Positions 43,695 to 52,134 of a DNA stretch of 64,000 nucleotides are shown here, in pieces. This stretch comes from Bacteriovorax sp. BAL6_X. Its GTDB lineage: Bacteria > Bdellovibrionota > Bacteriovoracia > Bacteriovoracales > Bacteriovoracaceae. The translations under genes were made by a program, and so were the position numbers. Positions within the stretch are counted from its first letter, which is position 1; each line of letters starts with the position of its first letter. The notes under the pieces are model-generated. The model did not search any database. It was not told the origin of the DNA and was given only the letters and a program-made list of their open reading frames with translations. The stretch is taken from positions 620,001 to 684,000 of the forward strand of contig NZ_AUMC01000010.1 in assembly GCF_000443995.1 (NCBI RefSeq), in the 5' to 3' direction.

Positions 43695-44065
43695 TAACTG
43701 CAATTTGCGTTTCACTTATCGGTGCACTTTCAACTTTTCATCTCTCTCGATTTAATAAGATAGGAACCATTAGAGCTTCCGCATTTTTAACTTTAGTTGC
43801 TTATACTATCTTATATTTTACTGTTCCTGATTATGAAATGATGGCCGTGATATTCTTTGGTTCAAGCTTTGTTGGAATGAGTTGTCCTGTAAAAATGCAT
43901 AATTATACCATTATCATAGGCGCAGTTTTCTTTGCTCTTTTCTTTCAATACTTAGTTCCATATCTTGAAGGATATGGGGGAGCACTTGGAATGAGTGCGT
44001 TCCTGAGCGTTTTAGTCATCCAATTGGCTTTATATTTTGGACGTAAACTTGCCAGATCAAATTAA
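43691..44065 (+). CDS. Small four-helix membrane protein, second of a homologous pair
   Basis: 124 residues, about four membrane helices, start inside the ATGA overlap with its partner. It shares the Gly-Ser/Gly-Met and GYGGxLG motifs with the preceding protein. The cysteine and histidine in FVGMSCPVKMHN differ from the partner. Pairs of homologous half-size membrane proteins often form a pseudo-symmetric carrier or channel. The cargo is unknown, but the deoxyhypusine-synthase-like gene upstream hints at polyamines or related amines. Confidence 0.75.
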   Translation: MITAICVSLIGALSTFHLSRFNKIGTIRASAFLTLVAYTILYFTVPDYEMMAVIFFGSSFVGMSCPVKMHNYTIIIGAVFFALFFQYLVPYLEGYGGALGMSAFLSVLVIQLALYFGRKLARSN

Positions 44066-44083
44066 GATTGCCATCATTTTTAT

Positions 44084-44590
44084 ATGAGAAATCTTTTACT
44101 TCTAATTACACTACTTATTTCTAATATCACTTTCGCAATTGAAACTGTCCAAGTCACTGGCAGTATTGAAATCAATACACCAATTGAAGAAGTTTTTGAA
44201 TTTGTGGCCGATCCAATGAACGACCATCATTGGCGTAGTGAAGTAAATGATATGGCAACAAATTCTCGTACTTTTGAAATAGGGAGCACTTTTAGAGAAG
44301 ATGCGTGGATTGGTATTCGTAAACACTTTATTACGACAACTGAGCTAATTGAATTAAATGCTCCTCATCAAGCTTTATTTGAAACAGTAAGATCAAATCC
44401 ATATTTCTTAAGAAGTAATCGTATGTTTAAAGAAAGTGAGAATGGAACTATCTTTACATATGTGGTGGACTTTGATCGTCGTATGATTAAAGAGACCTTT
44501 GGCTTTAATGCCAAGCCAGAGGTCGTGGTAAAATTATATGGTGTTCTTATGAAGAAGTACTTGAAGAAGTTAAAAAGGAAACTAGAGTAG
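44084..44590 (+). CDS. Exported SRPBCC/START-like domain protein
   Basis: 168 residues: signal peptide (MRNLLLLITLLISNITFA) then a SRPBCC (polyketide-cyclase/START) fold with ETVQVTGSIEINTPIEEVFEFVADPMNDHHWRSEV, the usual opening of the family, and a C-terminal helix rich in Lys. The fold binds hydrophobic ligands in a deep cavity. An exported copy is unusual, since most are cytosolic. It is 18 bases after the membrane pair and probably co-transcribed; its end overlaps the convergent TauE gene by 9 bp. Confidence 0.85.
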   Translation: MRNLLLLITLLISNITFAIETVQVTGSIEINTPIEEVFEFVADPMNDHHWRSEVNDMATNSRTFEIGSTFREDAWIGIRKHFITTTELIELNAPHQALFETVRSNPYFLRSNRMFKESENGTIFTYVVDFDRRMIKETFGFNAKPEVVVKLYGVLMKKYLKKLKRKLE

Positions 44591-45319
44591 AGTTTCTCTA
44601 ATAATCATAAAAATTCCCATCGCAATTAAAAAGTAACCAAATATCCTTTTAAGTTTTTCTTGTGGAAGCTTATGGGCGAGGGCCGCGCCAAAGACTGAAC
44701 CAATAATGGCCAAAATTGTAAAGATTGCAATAAATTGATAATCAAGTTCTAGGTTAGGAGAGTTTATAATATTTCCCATAAATCCAATGTAAGAGTTAAT
44801 TGCAATTATCAGGAGAGAAGTCCCAATGGCCTTCTTCATCGGGATATAAAAGAAGTTTAACAGAGCTGGAACAATGAGGAATCCGCCACCAACTCCAATT
44901 AGACCAGTCACGATCCCGACAACACTTGCGGCCCCAAAAATTGTTAGATTTGATGAAGGTTTAATTTTGATTTTTTTGCCATTCTTTAGCATTGAAGCTG
45001 AGGCCAAGAGCATGACTCCCGCAAATATGTAGAGTTGAAGCTGTCCACTTATGAAAGATGCGAGGTAAGTTCCAAGATAGGTTGAAAGCATTGTCATTGC
45101 TCCAAATTGAAATGCTAATTTCACCATAACGTTCCCATTCTTGTGGTGTCTTAGAGTTCCCATAAGGCCAGTTAAGCCAACAATTGCTAAGCTCATGGTA
45201 ATAGCAATTTTAGGATCGACTTTGACAATATAAACTAAGATTGGAACCACGAGGATAGAGCCACCTCCACCTAAGAGTCCAAGAGTTATTCCCACAATAA
45301 GTGCTAGTAGATATTCCAT
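44582..45319 (-). CDS. TauE/SafE-family membrane transporter
   Basis: 245 residues, about eight membrane helices, with the two family repeats LGLLGGGGSILVVPILVYI and TGLIGVGGGFLIVPALL. TauE/SafE members export sulfite, sulfonates or related sulfur anions. Strong ribosome binding site (TTAGGAG). It is divergent from the metallo-beta-lactamase-fold gene 105 bases away, a frequent neighbour in persulfide or thiosulfate handling. Confidence 0.9.
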   Translation of the reverse strand: MEYLLALIVGITLGLLGGGGSILVVPILVYIVKVDPKIAITMSLAIVGLTGLMGTLRHHKNGNVMVKLAFQFGAMTMLSTYLGTYLASFISGQLQLYIFAGVMLLASASMLKNGKKIKIKPSSNLTIFGAASVVGIVTGLIGVGGGFLIVPALLNFFYIPMKKAIGTSLLIIAINSYIGFMGNIINSPNLELDYQFIAIFTILAIIGSVFGAALAHKLPQEKLKRIFGYFLIAMGIFMIIRETLL

Positions 45320-45424
45320 ATATATTTCTCCTAAAGTCAGAATAAAGGATTAATCTTTCTTAAACATTGATGGGGGTCAATGTCTTTTCTCATAAATTTA
45401 TTTACTCTGTACTAGGAGGAAATT

Positions 45425-46291
45425 ATGGATAATTTAAATGTAGAAACATTCTTTGATGAGCAAACTTACACACTAACTTATATCGTCTATGATAAGGTGA
45501 CAAAAGATGCTGTGATTATCGACCCAGTTCTTGATTATGATCAAGCGTCATCAACAATCACGACAGAGTCAGTCAAAAAAATTGCAATTTATGTTAAGGA
45601 AAGAGGACTTAAACCTCACTATATTTTAGAAAGTCACGCTCACGCTGACCATTTAACTGGGGCCTTAAAACTTAAGAGCTTTTTTCCTGATGTAAAAGTT
45701 GCGATTAATAAGAATATTAAAATCGTACAAGAAGTTTTTGGTACAAAGTTTAATATCTTAAAAGAGATTAAGCTTGAAGACTTTGATACCTTTTTAAATG
45801 AAGATGAACTACTAGTGGCCGGATCAATTGAAGTAAAAGCGGTTTTTACTCCTGGGCATACTCCTGCATGTACTTCATTTATCATTGGTAATAATGTCTT
45901 CACAGGGGATGCTCTTTTTATGCCTGACTATGGTACAGGAAGATGTGATTTCCCTGGTGGAGATGCAAACGCTCTTTATGATTCAATTACAAAGAAACTT
46001 TATACGTTACCTGATGAGACAAATGTTTACACTGGTCACGACTATCAACCAGGTGGAAGAGAGTTAAAGTACAAGAGTACAATTGGTGAGAATAGGAAGA
46101 GTAATGTACACCTTAGTGCAGATACAAGTCGTGAAGAGTATGTGAAATTTCGTACCAGTCGCGATAAAACACTTGCAGCACCAAAGCTGCTTCTTCCAAG
46201 TATTCAGGTAAATATTCGTGGGGGGCATATGCCTGCGCCACAAGATAATGGAGTGAGATACCTTCAAATGCCACTAACATTTAAAGATTAA
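45425..46291 (+). CDS. MBL-fold hydrolase, persulfide-dioxygenase-like (ETHE1/Blh type)
   Basis: 288 residues with ribosome binding site AGGAGG. Metal ligands appear as ESHAHADHLTGAL, the GHTPACTSF strand, FTGDALFMPDYGTGRCDFPGG and VYTGHDY, the pattern of ETHE1/Blh-like proteins rather than classical glyoxalase II. These oxidise glutathione persulfide to sulfite. With the TauE-type exporter next door a persulfide-oxidation and sulfite-export pair is probable. No rhodanese domain is fused to it. Confidence 0.88.
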   Translation: MDNLNVETFFDEQTYTLTYIVYDKVTKDAVIIDPVLDYDQASSTITTESVKKIAIYVKERGLKPHYILESHAHADHLTGALKLKSFFPDVKVAINKNIKIVQEVFGTKFNILKEIKLEDFDTFLNEDELLVAGSIEVKAVFTPGHTPACTSFIIGNNVFTGDALFMPDYGTGRCDFPGGDANALYDSITKKLYTLPDETNVYTGHDYQPGGRELKYKSTIGENRKSNVHLSADTSREEYVKFRTSRDKTLAAPKLLLPSIQVNIRGGHMPAPQDNGVRYLQMPLTFKD

Positions 46292-46293
46292 AT

Positions 46294-46325
46294 AGAGAGT
46301 ATTATAAGTGCTCTCTTTTCTTTTC
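46294..46325 (+). terminator. Terminator of the MBL gene, overlapping the convergent stop
   Basis: AGAGAG (46294-46299) pairs with CTCTCT (46311-46316), then TTTCTTTTC. It starts three bases after the stop and overlaps the end of the gene at 46302-47360. Confidence 0.55.
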
Positions 46326-47360
46326 TTCAGCTAGGATTTCATCTTTGGCCTGGCCTTGTAGGTCCTCAACTTCATCAAACTCATCCATAATTTCAATTCC
46401 AAAAAATGTCTCTACAATATCTTCAAGTGTGATTACTCCTAGAATTGTTCCGTAGTCGTCACTTACCATAGCGATATGTTCATTTTCCCGAATAAAGCGT
46501 TTAAATAGATTTCGAAGAGGGGTTTGGCGATTAATAATTGCGATGGGCCTTATAATTTGTAATTCATAAAGTTTCTTGTCTTTATTATTTTCAATAATTG
46601 ATTTTGCTATATCTTCTTTGTGGATATAGCCGCTAATTTCATTAACATTCTCTCCATAACATGGGATGCGAGTTACTGGAGCTTTTAGGTCATAGACAGA
46701 GGCAATAGTATCTTCGACATGTACCATGAAGACCTTGCGTGCTGGAGTCATGACTTCTTCGATGACTTTTCTAGATGCCAAAAGAGACTCTTTTAAGAAT
46801 TCTCCCTCATCTTTTGCTAGCGCCTTTGTTTGAACACCTAGCTCTATCATTGACTCAACTTCCTCTCGGCTCATCTTGTGTTCAGTTTCTGTTTTTAATA
46901 GTCTCATTAATGTCATTGATATGAATAGGATTGGCCTTAGAATAAAAATCAGAGGTGGAAGTATTCTTAGTAAATATGGAGTCAGGGATTTCCAATAGTG
47001 ATGTCCTAGAGATTTAGGAATAATTTCTGAAAGGTATAGGATGGCCAATGTTAAAACAATGGAAACTGCCGATAAGTAATACTCTAAGTTTACGCCACTA
47101 ACTCCCATTTCTTTAAATATTTGTATTGCCTCTGAACCTACCCCAGCAGCACCAAGAGTGTGTGCAAATGTATTTAGAGTGAGAATTGCGGAGATGGATT
47201 CATCTTTGTTTGAGGCATATTTTTTTAATGCTTGTGCATAACTACGATTCTGGCGCTGAGATGCCAAAATGAAACTTGGTGTAATGGAAAGTAGAACGGC
47301 CTCCATTATAGAACATAGAAAGGAGACACCAATCGATATGACAATATAGATTATTAGCAT
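46302..47360 (-). CDS. CNNM/CorC-type DUF21 and CBS-domain membrane protein
   Basis: 352 residues. N-terminal DUF21 domain with about four helices (SIGVSFLCSIMEAVLLSITPSFI, the Ser-Met-Glu motif, and YLSEIIPKSLGHHYW), then a CBS pair from about residue 190 to 330 (EEVMTPARKVFMV, then GTILGVITLEDIVETFFG). The acidic C-terminal tail has no CorC_HlyC domain. Such proteins are linked to magnesium or cobalt transport. Alone in its operon. Confidence 0.88.
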   Translation of the reverse strand: MLIIYIVISIGVSFLCSIMEAVLLSITPSFILASQRQNRSYAQALKKYASNKDESISAILTLNTFAHTLGAAGVGSEAIQIFKEMGVSGVNLEYYLSAVSIVLTLAILYLSEIIPKSLGHHYWKSLTPYLLRILPPLIFILRPILFISMTLMRLLKTETEHKMSREEVESMIELGVQTKALAKDEGEFLKESLLASRKVIEEVMTPARKVFMVHVEDTIASVYDLKAPVTRIPCYGENVNEISGYIHKEDIAKSIIENNKDKKLYELQIIRPIAIINRQTPLRNLFKRFIRENEHIAMVSDDYGTILGVITLEDIVETFFGIEIMDEFDEVEDLQGQAKDEILAEEKKREHL

Positions 47361-47542
47361 TTTTATACTTTAAATGGGCCTTAAATTTGTGTCAAATTAA
47401 GTAACAGCCAAATATAAGACAAAATATATATTAAATACTGGTACTTTATCGTTCTAGTCAGTTATGGGTACTGTTCATTATGATAGCTTAGGGGCCAAGT
47501 TTAAGTTAAAATATTTAGGGTTAACACAAAATTGAGGTTTAT

Positions 47543-47992
47543 ATGAAAGTAACTGATTTTATGACTAAAAATGTAACAACTTGTCGCGATACTCAAACTG
47601 TTTCAGATGCTGCAAAAGCAATGCTTGATCTAGGTGTGAGTGTTATGCCAATTCTAGATAGTGGTGATAAGCTTGTTGGAATTGTAACTCAATCTGACTT
47701 TATCGGTAGAGAAGTTGAGATTCCACATGCACTTGCTTCTATTAAGAGACTATTTGGAATGGATTATAATCTTGGTGATGTAGAAGAAATTTACAAGAAA
47801 GCAAAGAATAAGCCATTAACTGAAATTATGACTAAGAATGTAACTACTGTTACTTCTGATTATTCTCTAACTGCTGTAGTTGAACTTATGATGAAAAAAC
47901 AACTAAAGAGAATTCCTGTTTGTGATGGGGATAAGTTAGTTGGTATCATTACAAGAAAAGATATTTTAAAAGCATTTGAAGGGATGAAATAA
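47543..47992 (+). CDS. Stand-alone CBS-domain pair protein
   Basis: 149 residues, two CBS domains: VTDFMTKNVTTCRDTQTVSDAA to VGIVTQSDFIGRE and LTEIMTKNVTTVTSDYSLTAV to VGIITRKDILKAF. CBS pairs bind adenosine nucleotides and regulate partner proteins. A paralog with the same inserted EIPHAxA segment lies at 52135-52575. No catalytic domain. Terminator immediately follows. Confidence 0.9.
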   Translation: MKVTDFMTKNVTTCRDTQTVSDAAKAMLDLGVSVMPILDSGDKLVGIVTQSDFIGREVEIPHALASIKRLFGMDYNLGDVEEIYKKAKNKPLTEIMTKNVTTVTSDYSLTAVVELMMKKQLKRIPVCDGDKLVGIITRKDILKAFEGMK

Positions 47993-47994
47993 AT

Positions 47995-48017
47995 AGGCCT
48001 CATTAGAGGCCTTTTTT
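47995..48017 (+). terminator. Rho-independent terminator
   Basis: AGGCCTC (47995-48001), ATTA loop, GAGGCCT (48006-48012), then TTTTTT. Strong canonical form just after the CBS gene. Also serves the convergent small gene at 48022. Confidence 0.85.
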
Positions 48018-48021
48018 CTTT

Positions 48022-48381
48022 TTATTGCATTTCTGCAGTCATTTCACATTTTACTGATTCTACATTGTACCAGTTAGCTTTTTTAGTTTCTTGATCGTAA
48101 CCATCGTATAGCCAAGACTCTATTGTAATTTCATAGTGATCAAACATATTTTGGTCATATCTTTGTTTTCCTGTAAAAGTTGATATGAACTTGTAGTCTA
48201 CGATACCTTGGTCAATTACTACTTTTACTTTCTTTGTTGAAACAAGAGTAAGATCTTTCATAACGTTACAATTGTTAATGATAGCATCAATAATTTTGTC
48301 ATTGTGACGTGCTTCAAAAGTTGAGTTGATGATTGAAGCTGATGCTGAAAGTGTCATAAGTGCTACTAGAATAAATTTCAT
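48022..48381 (-). CDS. Small exported protein, paralog of its neighbour
   Basis: 119 residues with a signal peptide (MKFILVALMTLSASAS). KVVIDQGIVDYKFISTFTG matches, in position and pattern, the DQGITDFYYKIELT segment of the next protein. Two cysteines (INNCNVM, SVKCEMT) may pair. The two genes are 32 bases apart on the same strand. Function unknown; a small periplasmic two-strand domain is a guess. Confidence 0.68.
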   Translation of the reverse strand: MKFILVALMTLSASASIINSTFEARHNDKIIDAIINNCNVMKDLTLVSTKKVKVVIDQGIVDYKFISTFTGKQRYDQNMFDHYEITIESWLYDGYDQETKKANWYNVESVKCEMTAEMQ

Positions 48382-48413
48382 TTTTTCTCCGTTGTTAGTA
48401 AGTGTATTATTAA

Positions 48414-48800
48414 TTAAAGATTACAATTTCCTCTCACATCAGATAGTAATTGAATCGATAGCTTCTCTTCGTAACGGCGCCAGTTACTATAATCAGCATC
48501 TTCAATTTCAATTTTGATGTCATTTAGATTATTTCCAATATTATCGAAGTGTGTAAGTTCAATTTTGTAGTAAAAGTCAGTGATCCCTTGATCAACTTCA
48601 TCCTTAGTTATTGCAATATTCTTAATGTCGAATCTCTCTTGAGTTAAGCCCAGTGAGCACTTTGTTAACTCTTTAGAAAGATAACTTCTAATTTCTTTTT
48701 GAATATTAAATTGTCCCGTTAAGATTACTCTTCCGCGCTCAACACCATTCCCAGCATAGGTCGTAAGGCAAATTAGTAGCAGAGAAATTAGCTTTTTCAT
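48414..48800 (-). CDS. Small exported protein, paralog of its neighbour
   Basis: 128 residues with a signal peptide (MKKLISLLLICLTTYA). It shares the VDQGITDFYYKIELTHFD segment and overall plan with the 119-residue protein at 48022-48381, with cysteines near TKCSLGL and RGNCNL. A tandem duplication is likely. It is divergent from an HTH regulator at 48900 across a dyad-containing gap, so it may be a target of that regulator. Confidence 0.68.
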   Translation of the reverse strand: MKKLISLLLICLTTYAGNGVERGRVILTGQFNIQKEIRSYLSKELTKCSLGLTQERFDIKNIAITKDEVDQGITDFYYKIELTHFDNIGNNLNDIKIEIEDADYSNWRRYEEKLSIQLLSDVRGNCNL

Positions 48801-48824
48801 TTATTATTATCTCCAAATTTTATT

Positions 48825-48857
48825 AATGAATTAGTTCTATAATTCCGATAATTCATT
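48825..48857. promoter_or_regulatory. Dyad between divergent small gene and HTH regulator
   Basis: AATGAATT (48825-48832) and AATTCATT (48850-48857), eight perfect bases each with 17 between. It lies between the start at 48800 on the minus strand and the regulator start at 48900, a place suited to autoregulation. Confidence 0.4.
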
Positions 48858-48899
48858 GAAAAGTATTCTATTGGGCGACAATCGCCTGTCAGGAGATAT

Positions 48900-49694
48900 A
48901 TGGATCACTTTGGTCAAGATTTGGTTAAGATTAGAAAAGCAAATGGTTATAAGAGTGCGAAATCATTCTATGAAGTATTGGCAAAGAAAGGCCTGGAGTG
49001 CAATTATCAATATTTCGTTAAGATTGAAAAGGGAGCTGCTTTTCCTTCTTCTGCTATTGTTAACCAAATTGCTAAGTGTCTTAAGACCAAGGATGCCAAT
49101 ATTCTAATCTTGAGTTTTTGTCGAAACCAATTCTCTTCTTTTGATTACCTATTTAAAGAAGACAATCAGAGTGATGAGGAAGTCATTGAAGTCGCTTCCA
49201 AGGCCAAACAAGGGCAACGTTACTTATCTGTCATGCAAATCAATTCACTTGCTCAAACGAAATCACATTACTTTCTCTTTCTTATTTTGACCCTGTCAAG
49301 AAGTGCCTTGAAGATTAGTGAGCTTAAAACTTATGCCATTAAAAAAAGTGTCGTCAACGATCTTATCAAGGCCGAGGTTGCCTTTGAGGAAGATGGCCTA
49401 ATCTATGCAAGATCAACTGAGTTTCGCTTTCCAAACGAGGTGAGTGAAACGATTAAGAAAGCCTATGGTAAGTTTGATGATTGGGATATGGAATTTGGCA
49501 GAAACTTTAAGTTTCAAAATCTCGTGAATAAGATGATGATTCGCAGGATCTCGCCTAGGTATCTTTCTCTTATTAAGAACCAGATCGATTCAATTTCAGA
49601 TATTGTGCGCTTATCAGACGAGTCTGATAATCGTTATAATAACGAAGTTCTACATCTTCATATTTCTCTTAATCGAGGACAATTACCTGGTTAG
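48900..49694 (+). CDS. HTH transcriptional regulator with unknown C-terminal domain
   Basis: 264 residues, ribosome binding site GGAG. The N-terminal 60 residues are an XRE-like helix-turn-helix (LVKIRKANGYKSAKSFYEVL with NYQYFVKIEKGAAFPSS). The larger C-terminal part is helical with a TRSALKISELKTYAIKKSVVNDLI-like second winged-helix feature (a SELKTYAIKKSVV segment), reminiscent of the DUF4423/TIGR02147 style. It may control the divergent small secreted genes. The last 12 bases overlap the convergent gene at 49683. Confidence 0.75.
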   Translation: MDHFGQDLVKIRKANGYKSAKSFYEVLAKKGLECNYQYFVKIEKGAAFPSSAIVNQIAKCLKTKDANILILSFCRNQFSSFDYLFKEDNQSDEEVIEVASKAKQGQRYLSVMQINSLAQTKSHYFLFLILTLSRSALKISELKTYAIKKSVVNDLIKAEVAFEEDGLIYARSTEFRFPNEVSETIKKAYGKFDDWDMEFGRNFKFQNLVNKMMIRRISPRYLSLIKNQIDSISDIVRLSDESDNRYNNEVLHLHISLNRGQLPG

Positions 49695-50741
49695 AAAAAC
49701 TTTAAAGAAGTCATCATTGGCCTTTAAGAATAAGGGGTAGCGCTTGTCATCTTTTATCTTTGTTTTGATATTAGTGATTAGACAATCATTATTGCTGCAA
49801 GTTTTACGGGCCCTTAAGATTAACTTCTCTAAGTAGCTTTTTACCGGAGTATGAGAACAGCTAGATCCATTAAGATATTCTTGTCCTAAGAAAATATAGT
49901 CACGAATAAAGGCGTACTTCTTTGGAGACACTTTTTTTAAATGAGTAGGATTTAAACGGTAAGCAGAAATACTTTCAGCTGCATCTTCACTTGGATTTGT
50001 TTGTCCATAGAGAGAGACCATTTCATCGCGATTATAGCGCCAACCCATAGGGTGGTCGATCCATCCAGACATATCCCACCAAAAAGATGAGTAGTTTAAG
50101 TTATAGAAGTAGGCGAGGTTATGTCCAAGTTCATGAAAGAGACTATAGGCCTTTCCATCTTCATCTAGTTCACGATCCCAAGGAGCGTAAAGCTCAATTG
50201 AAGCATTCGCAAAGATCATTCCACGATGGCCGTAACCAATATCATTCTTTATATGACGAACTAGTCTTTTACTTACCCAAAGCTTTGGAAGATGAGCTGG
50301 AAGAAGATTAACGCCTTTAATAATGGCATCCATTTGTTCAAGATCAAGTAAAGCCGCATCCTTATTTGCATATGGAGAAGTATTAAGCCCATATTTAAAA
50401 AGTAAGTAGATTGATTTTTCAATGAGTTCATCACTTTCAAATAACTCTTTAAGTTTACATGATTTACTCTGGCACTTATTGGCCGCTGCTATTTTACTTT
50501 TAAATTCTGCTTTCTTTTTTAGGCCACGATAGACGTAAGACTTAACAAGTAGTGAATAGGCTTCATCAATTTTTGTATTAAGATATGGCCTTGCAAATTG
50601 TGTAATTTGCCAATTACTTGGTACCTTGGTGCTACATTTCGCACTATTTACAGTCTCAAAGCTAGCGGCATATTCACTAAGTGCGTATGCTTGAATTGAT
50701 AATGAAATAAATAATAAACACTTAATGAAGGATTTTTGCAT
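49683..50741 (-). CDS. Exported zincin-like metallopeptidase candidate
   Basis: 352 residues with a signal peptide (SFIKCLLFISLSIQAYA). YSLFHELGHNLAYF contains the HExxH zinc motif; about 50 residues later NPSEDAAESISAYRL gives a candidate third Glu. Cysteine pairs (AKCSTKV, NKCQSKSCKL, SSCSHTP, KTCSNNDCL) indicate several disulfides. It is the third secreted HExxH protein of the window with otherwise unrelated sequence. Protease activity is inferred from the motif. Confidence 0.68.
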   Translation of the reverse strand: MQKSFIKCLLFISLSIQAYALSEYAASFETVNSAKCSTKVPSNWQITQFARPYLNTKIDEAYSLLVKSYVYRGLKKKAEFKSKIAAANKCQSKSCKLKELFESDELIEKSIYLLFKYGLNTSPYANKDAALLDLEQMDAIIKGVNLLPAHLPKLWVSKRLVRHIKNDIGYGHRGMIFANASIELYAPWDRELDEDGKAYSLFHELGHNLAYFYNLNYSSFWWDMSGWIDHPMGWRYNRDEMVSLYGQTNPSEDAAESISAYRLNPTHLKKVSPKKYAFIRDYIFLGQEYLNGSSCSHTPVKSYLEKLILRARKTCSNNDCLITNIKTKIKDDKRYPLFLKANDDFFKVFLTR

Positions 50742-50808
50742 AATTCTTTATGACAAAAATCCCTATTGATCTCAATTGAAATAGGCGAAATCGCAATAAT
50801 TATACGGT

Positions 50809-52101
50809 CTAACGTCTTGTAAAGATGAAGCCTAGCGCGATAAACGGCAGAATCATACAATAGTATGAGTTTGTGACAACTTCCCAAGGTGAGATCTTAA
50901 ATGTTACTCCTAGAAGTAATGCCTGGGCACCATAAGGAAGTAGGCCTTGAACCACACAGCTAAAAATATCAATGAGAGAAGCACTTCTCTTAGGTGAAAT
51001 TTTTCCCTGTAAAGCAAGTTTTTTTGCAATAGGGCCAACGATAATAATAGAAACCGTATTATTTGCAACACATATATTTGTGAGTGCTGATAAGAGTCCA
51101 ATACCAATTTGATCGGCTGCATTCTTATTTAAGTGTGCTAGCTTTGAAATAAGTCTTTGAATCTTATGAGAGATATAGTCTAGTCCACCTTCTGATCTTA
51201 TGAACTCACTTAACCCGCCAATTAGAAGAGAGAGTAGAAAGATCTCTTGCATATTGCTAAAGCCTCGGTAAGTCAGTCCTATAATTGATGAGAAATCAAA
51301 TCCATTAAATAGAGCAACTGTTCCAGCGAGGATGATTCCTCCAGATAAGACAACAAAGACATTCACTCCTAAGATCGCAAGTAAGAGAATGAAAAAGTAT
51401 GGAAGCCCTAAATATAAGTTGGTTGGTTTTTCTACTGCAACATTTGGTGCTGATATAAGAAAGAAGTAAATAACTATAGCGATAAGGGCCGCAAATGATG
51501 CTATTTTAAAGTTTTCCTGAAACTTGTCACGCATATTACAACCCTGCGTTCTTGTAGCAGCAATAGTTGTATCAGAGATAATTGATAGGTTATCACCAAA
51601 CATTGCTCCAGACATTACTGCACCTGCTAGGACACCTAAGTTAATATCAGTTTTGGTTGCCATTGTTAGTGCGATTGGCCCGATCGCTCCAATAGTTCCC
51701 ATTGATGTTCCCATCGCCGTTGAGACAAGGGCCGAGATAACAAAGACCCCTGGAAGAATGAGAGAGTTTGGTATGATTGATAGTCCAAGGTTAACAATGG
51801 CATCAACTCCACCAGTCTCTGTAGCAATCGTTGAGAATGCACCAGCAAGTAGATAGATGAGACACATTGTTATAATATCAGGGTGTCCAATTCCTTTTAC
51901 AAATTTAGAAACATTATTATTTATAGTATCTTTTGTAACAAAGAAGGCAAGAAAGATTGCAGGTAAGATCGCAATAGGAGCTGGTACCTGATAGAAGGCA
52001 TGTTTCACACCTTTTATTTGAAAATATATCCCAGCGCCTAAGTAGATAATGACAAATAATAATAGCGGTAAAAGTGAAATCTTTTGCTTTATATGAGACA
52101 T
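50809..52101 (-). CDS. nhaC: NhaC-type Na+/H+ antiporter
   Basis: 430 residues, about eleven membrane helices. The NhaC family regions are present: PAPIAILPAIFLAF, TETGGVDAIVNLGLSIIP, TAMGTSMGTIGAIGPIALTMA and GAVMSGAMFGDNLSIISDTTIAATRTQGC. It would exchange sodium for protons, in line with a marine or salt-exposed habitat together with the BCCT transporter downstream. Ribosome binding site AAGGTG. 33 bases separate it from the CBS gene behind it on the same strand. Confidence 0.9.
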   Translation of the reverse strand: MSHIKQKISLLPLLLFVIIYLGAGIYFQIKGVKHAFYQVPAPIAILPAIFLAFFVTKDTINNNVSKFVKGIGHPDIITMCLIYLLAGAFSTIATETGGVDAIVNLGLSIIPNSLILPGVFVISALVSTAMGTSMGTIGAIGPIALTMATKTDINLGVLAGAVMSGAMFGDNLSIISDTTIAATRTQGCNMRDKFQENFKIASFAALIAIVIYFFLISAPNVAVEKPTNLYLGLPYFFILLLAILGVNVFVVLSGGIILAGTVALFNGFDFSSIIGLTYRGFSNMQEIFLLSLLIGGLSEFIRSEGGLDYISHKIQRLISKLAHLNKNAADQIGIGLLSALTNICVANNTVSIIIVGPIAKKLALQGKISPKRSASLIDIFSCVVQGLLPYGAQALLLGVTFKISPWEVVTNSYYCMILPFIALGFIFTRR

Positions 52102-52134
52102 GAAATCACCTTACCATATCACCCCAAATTGCGT

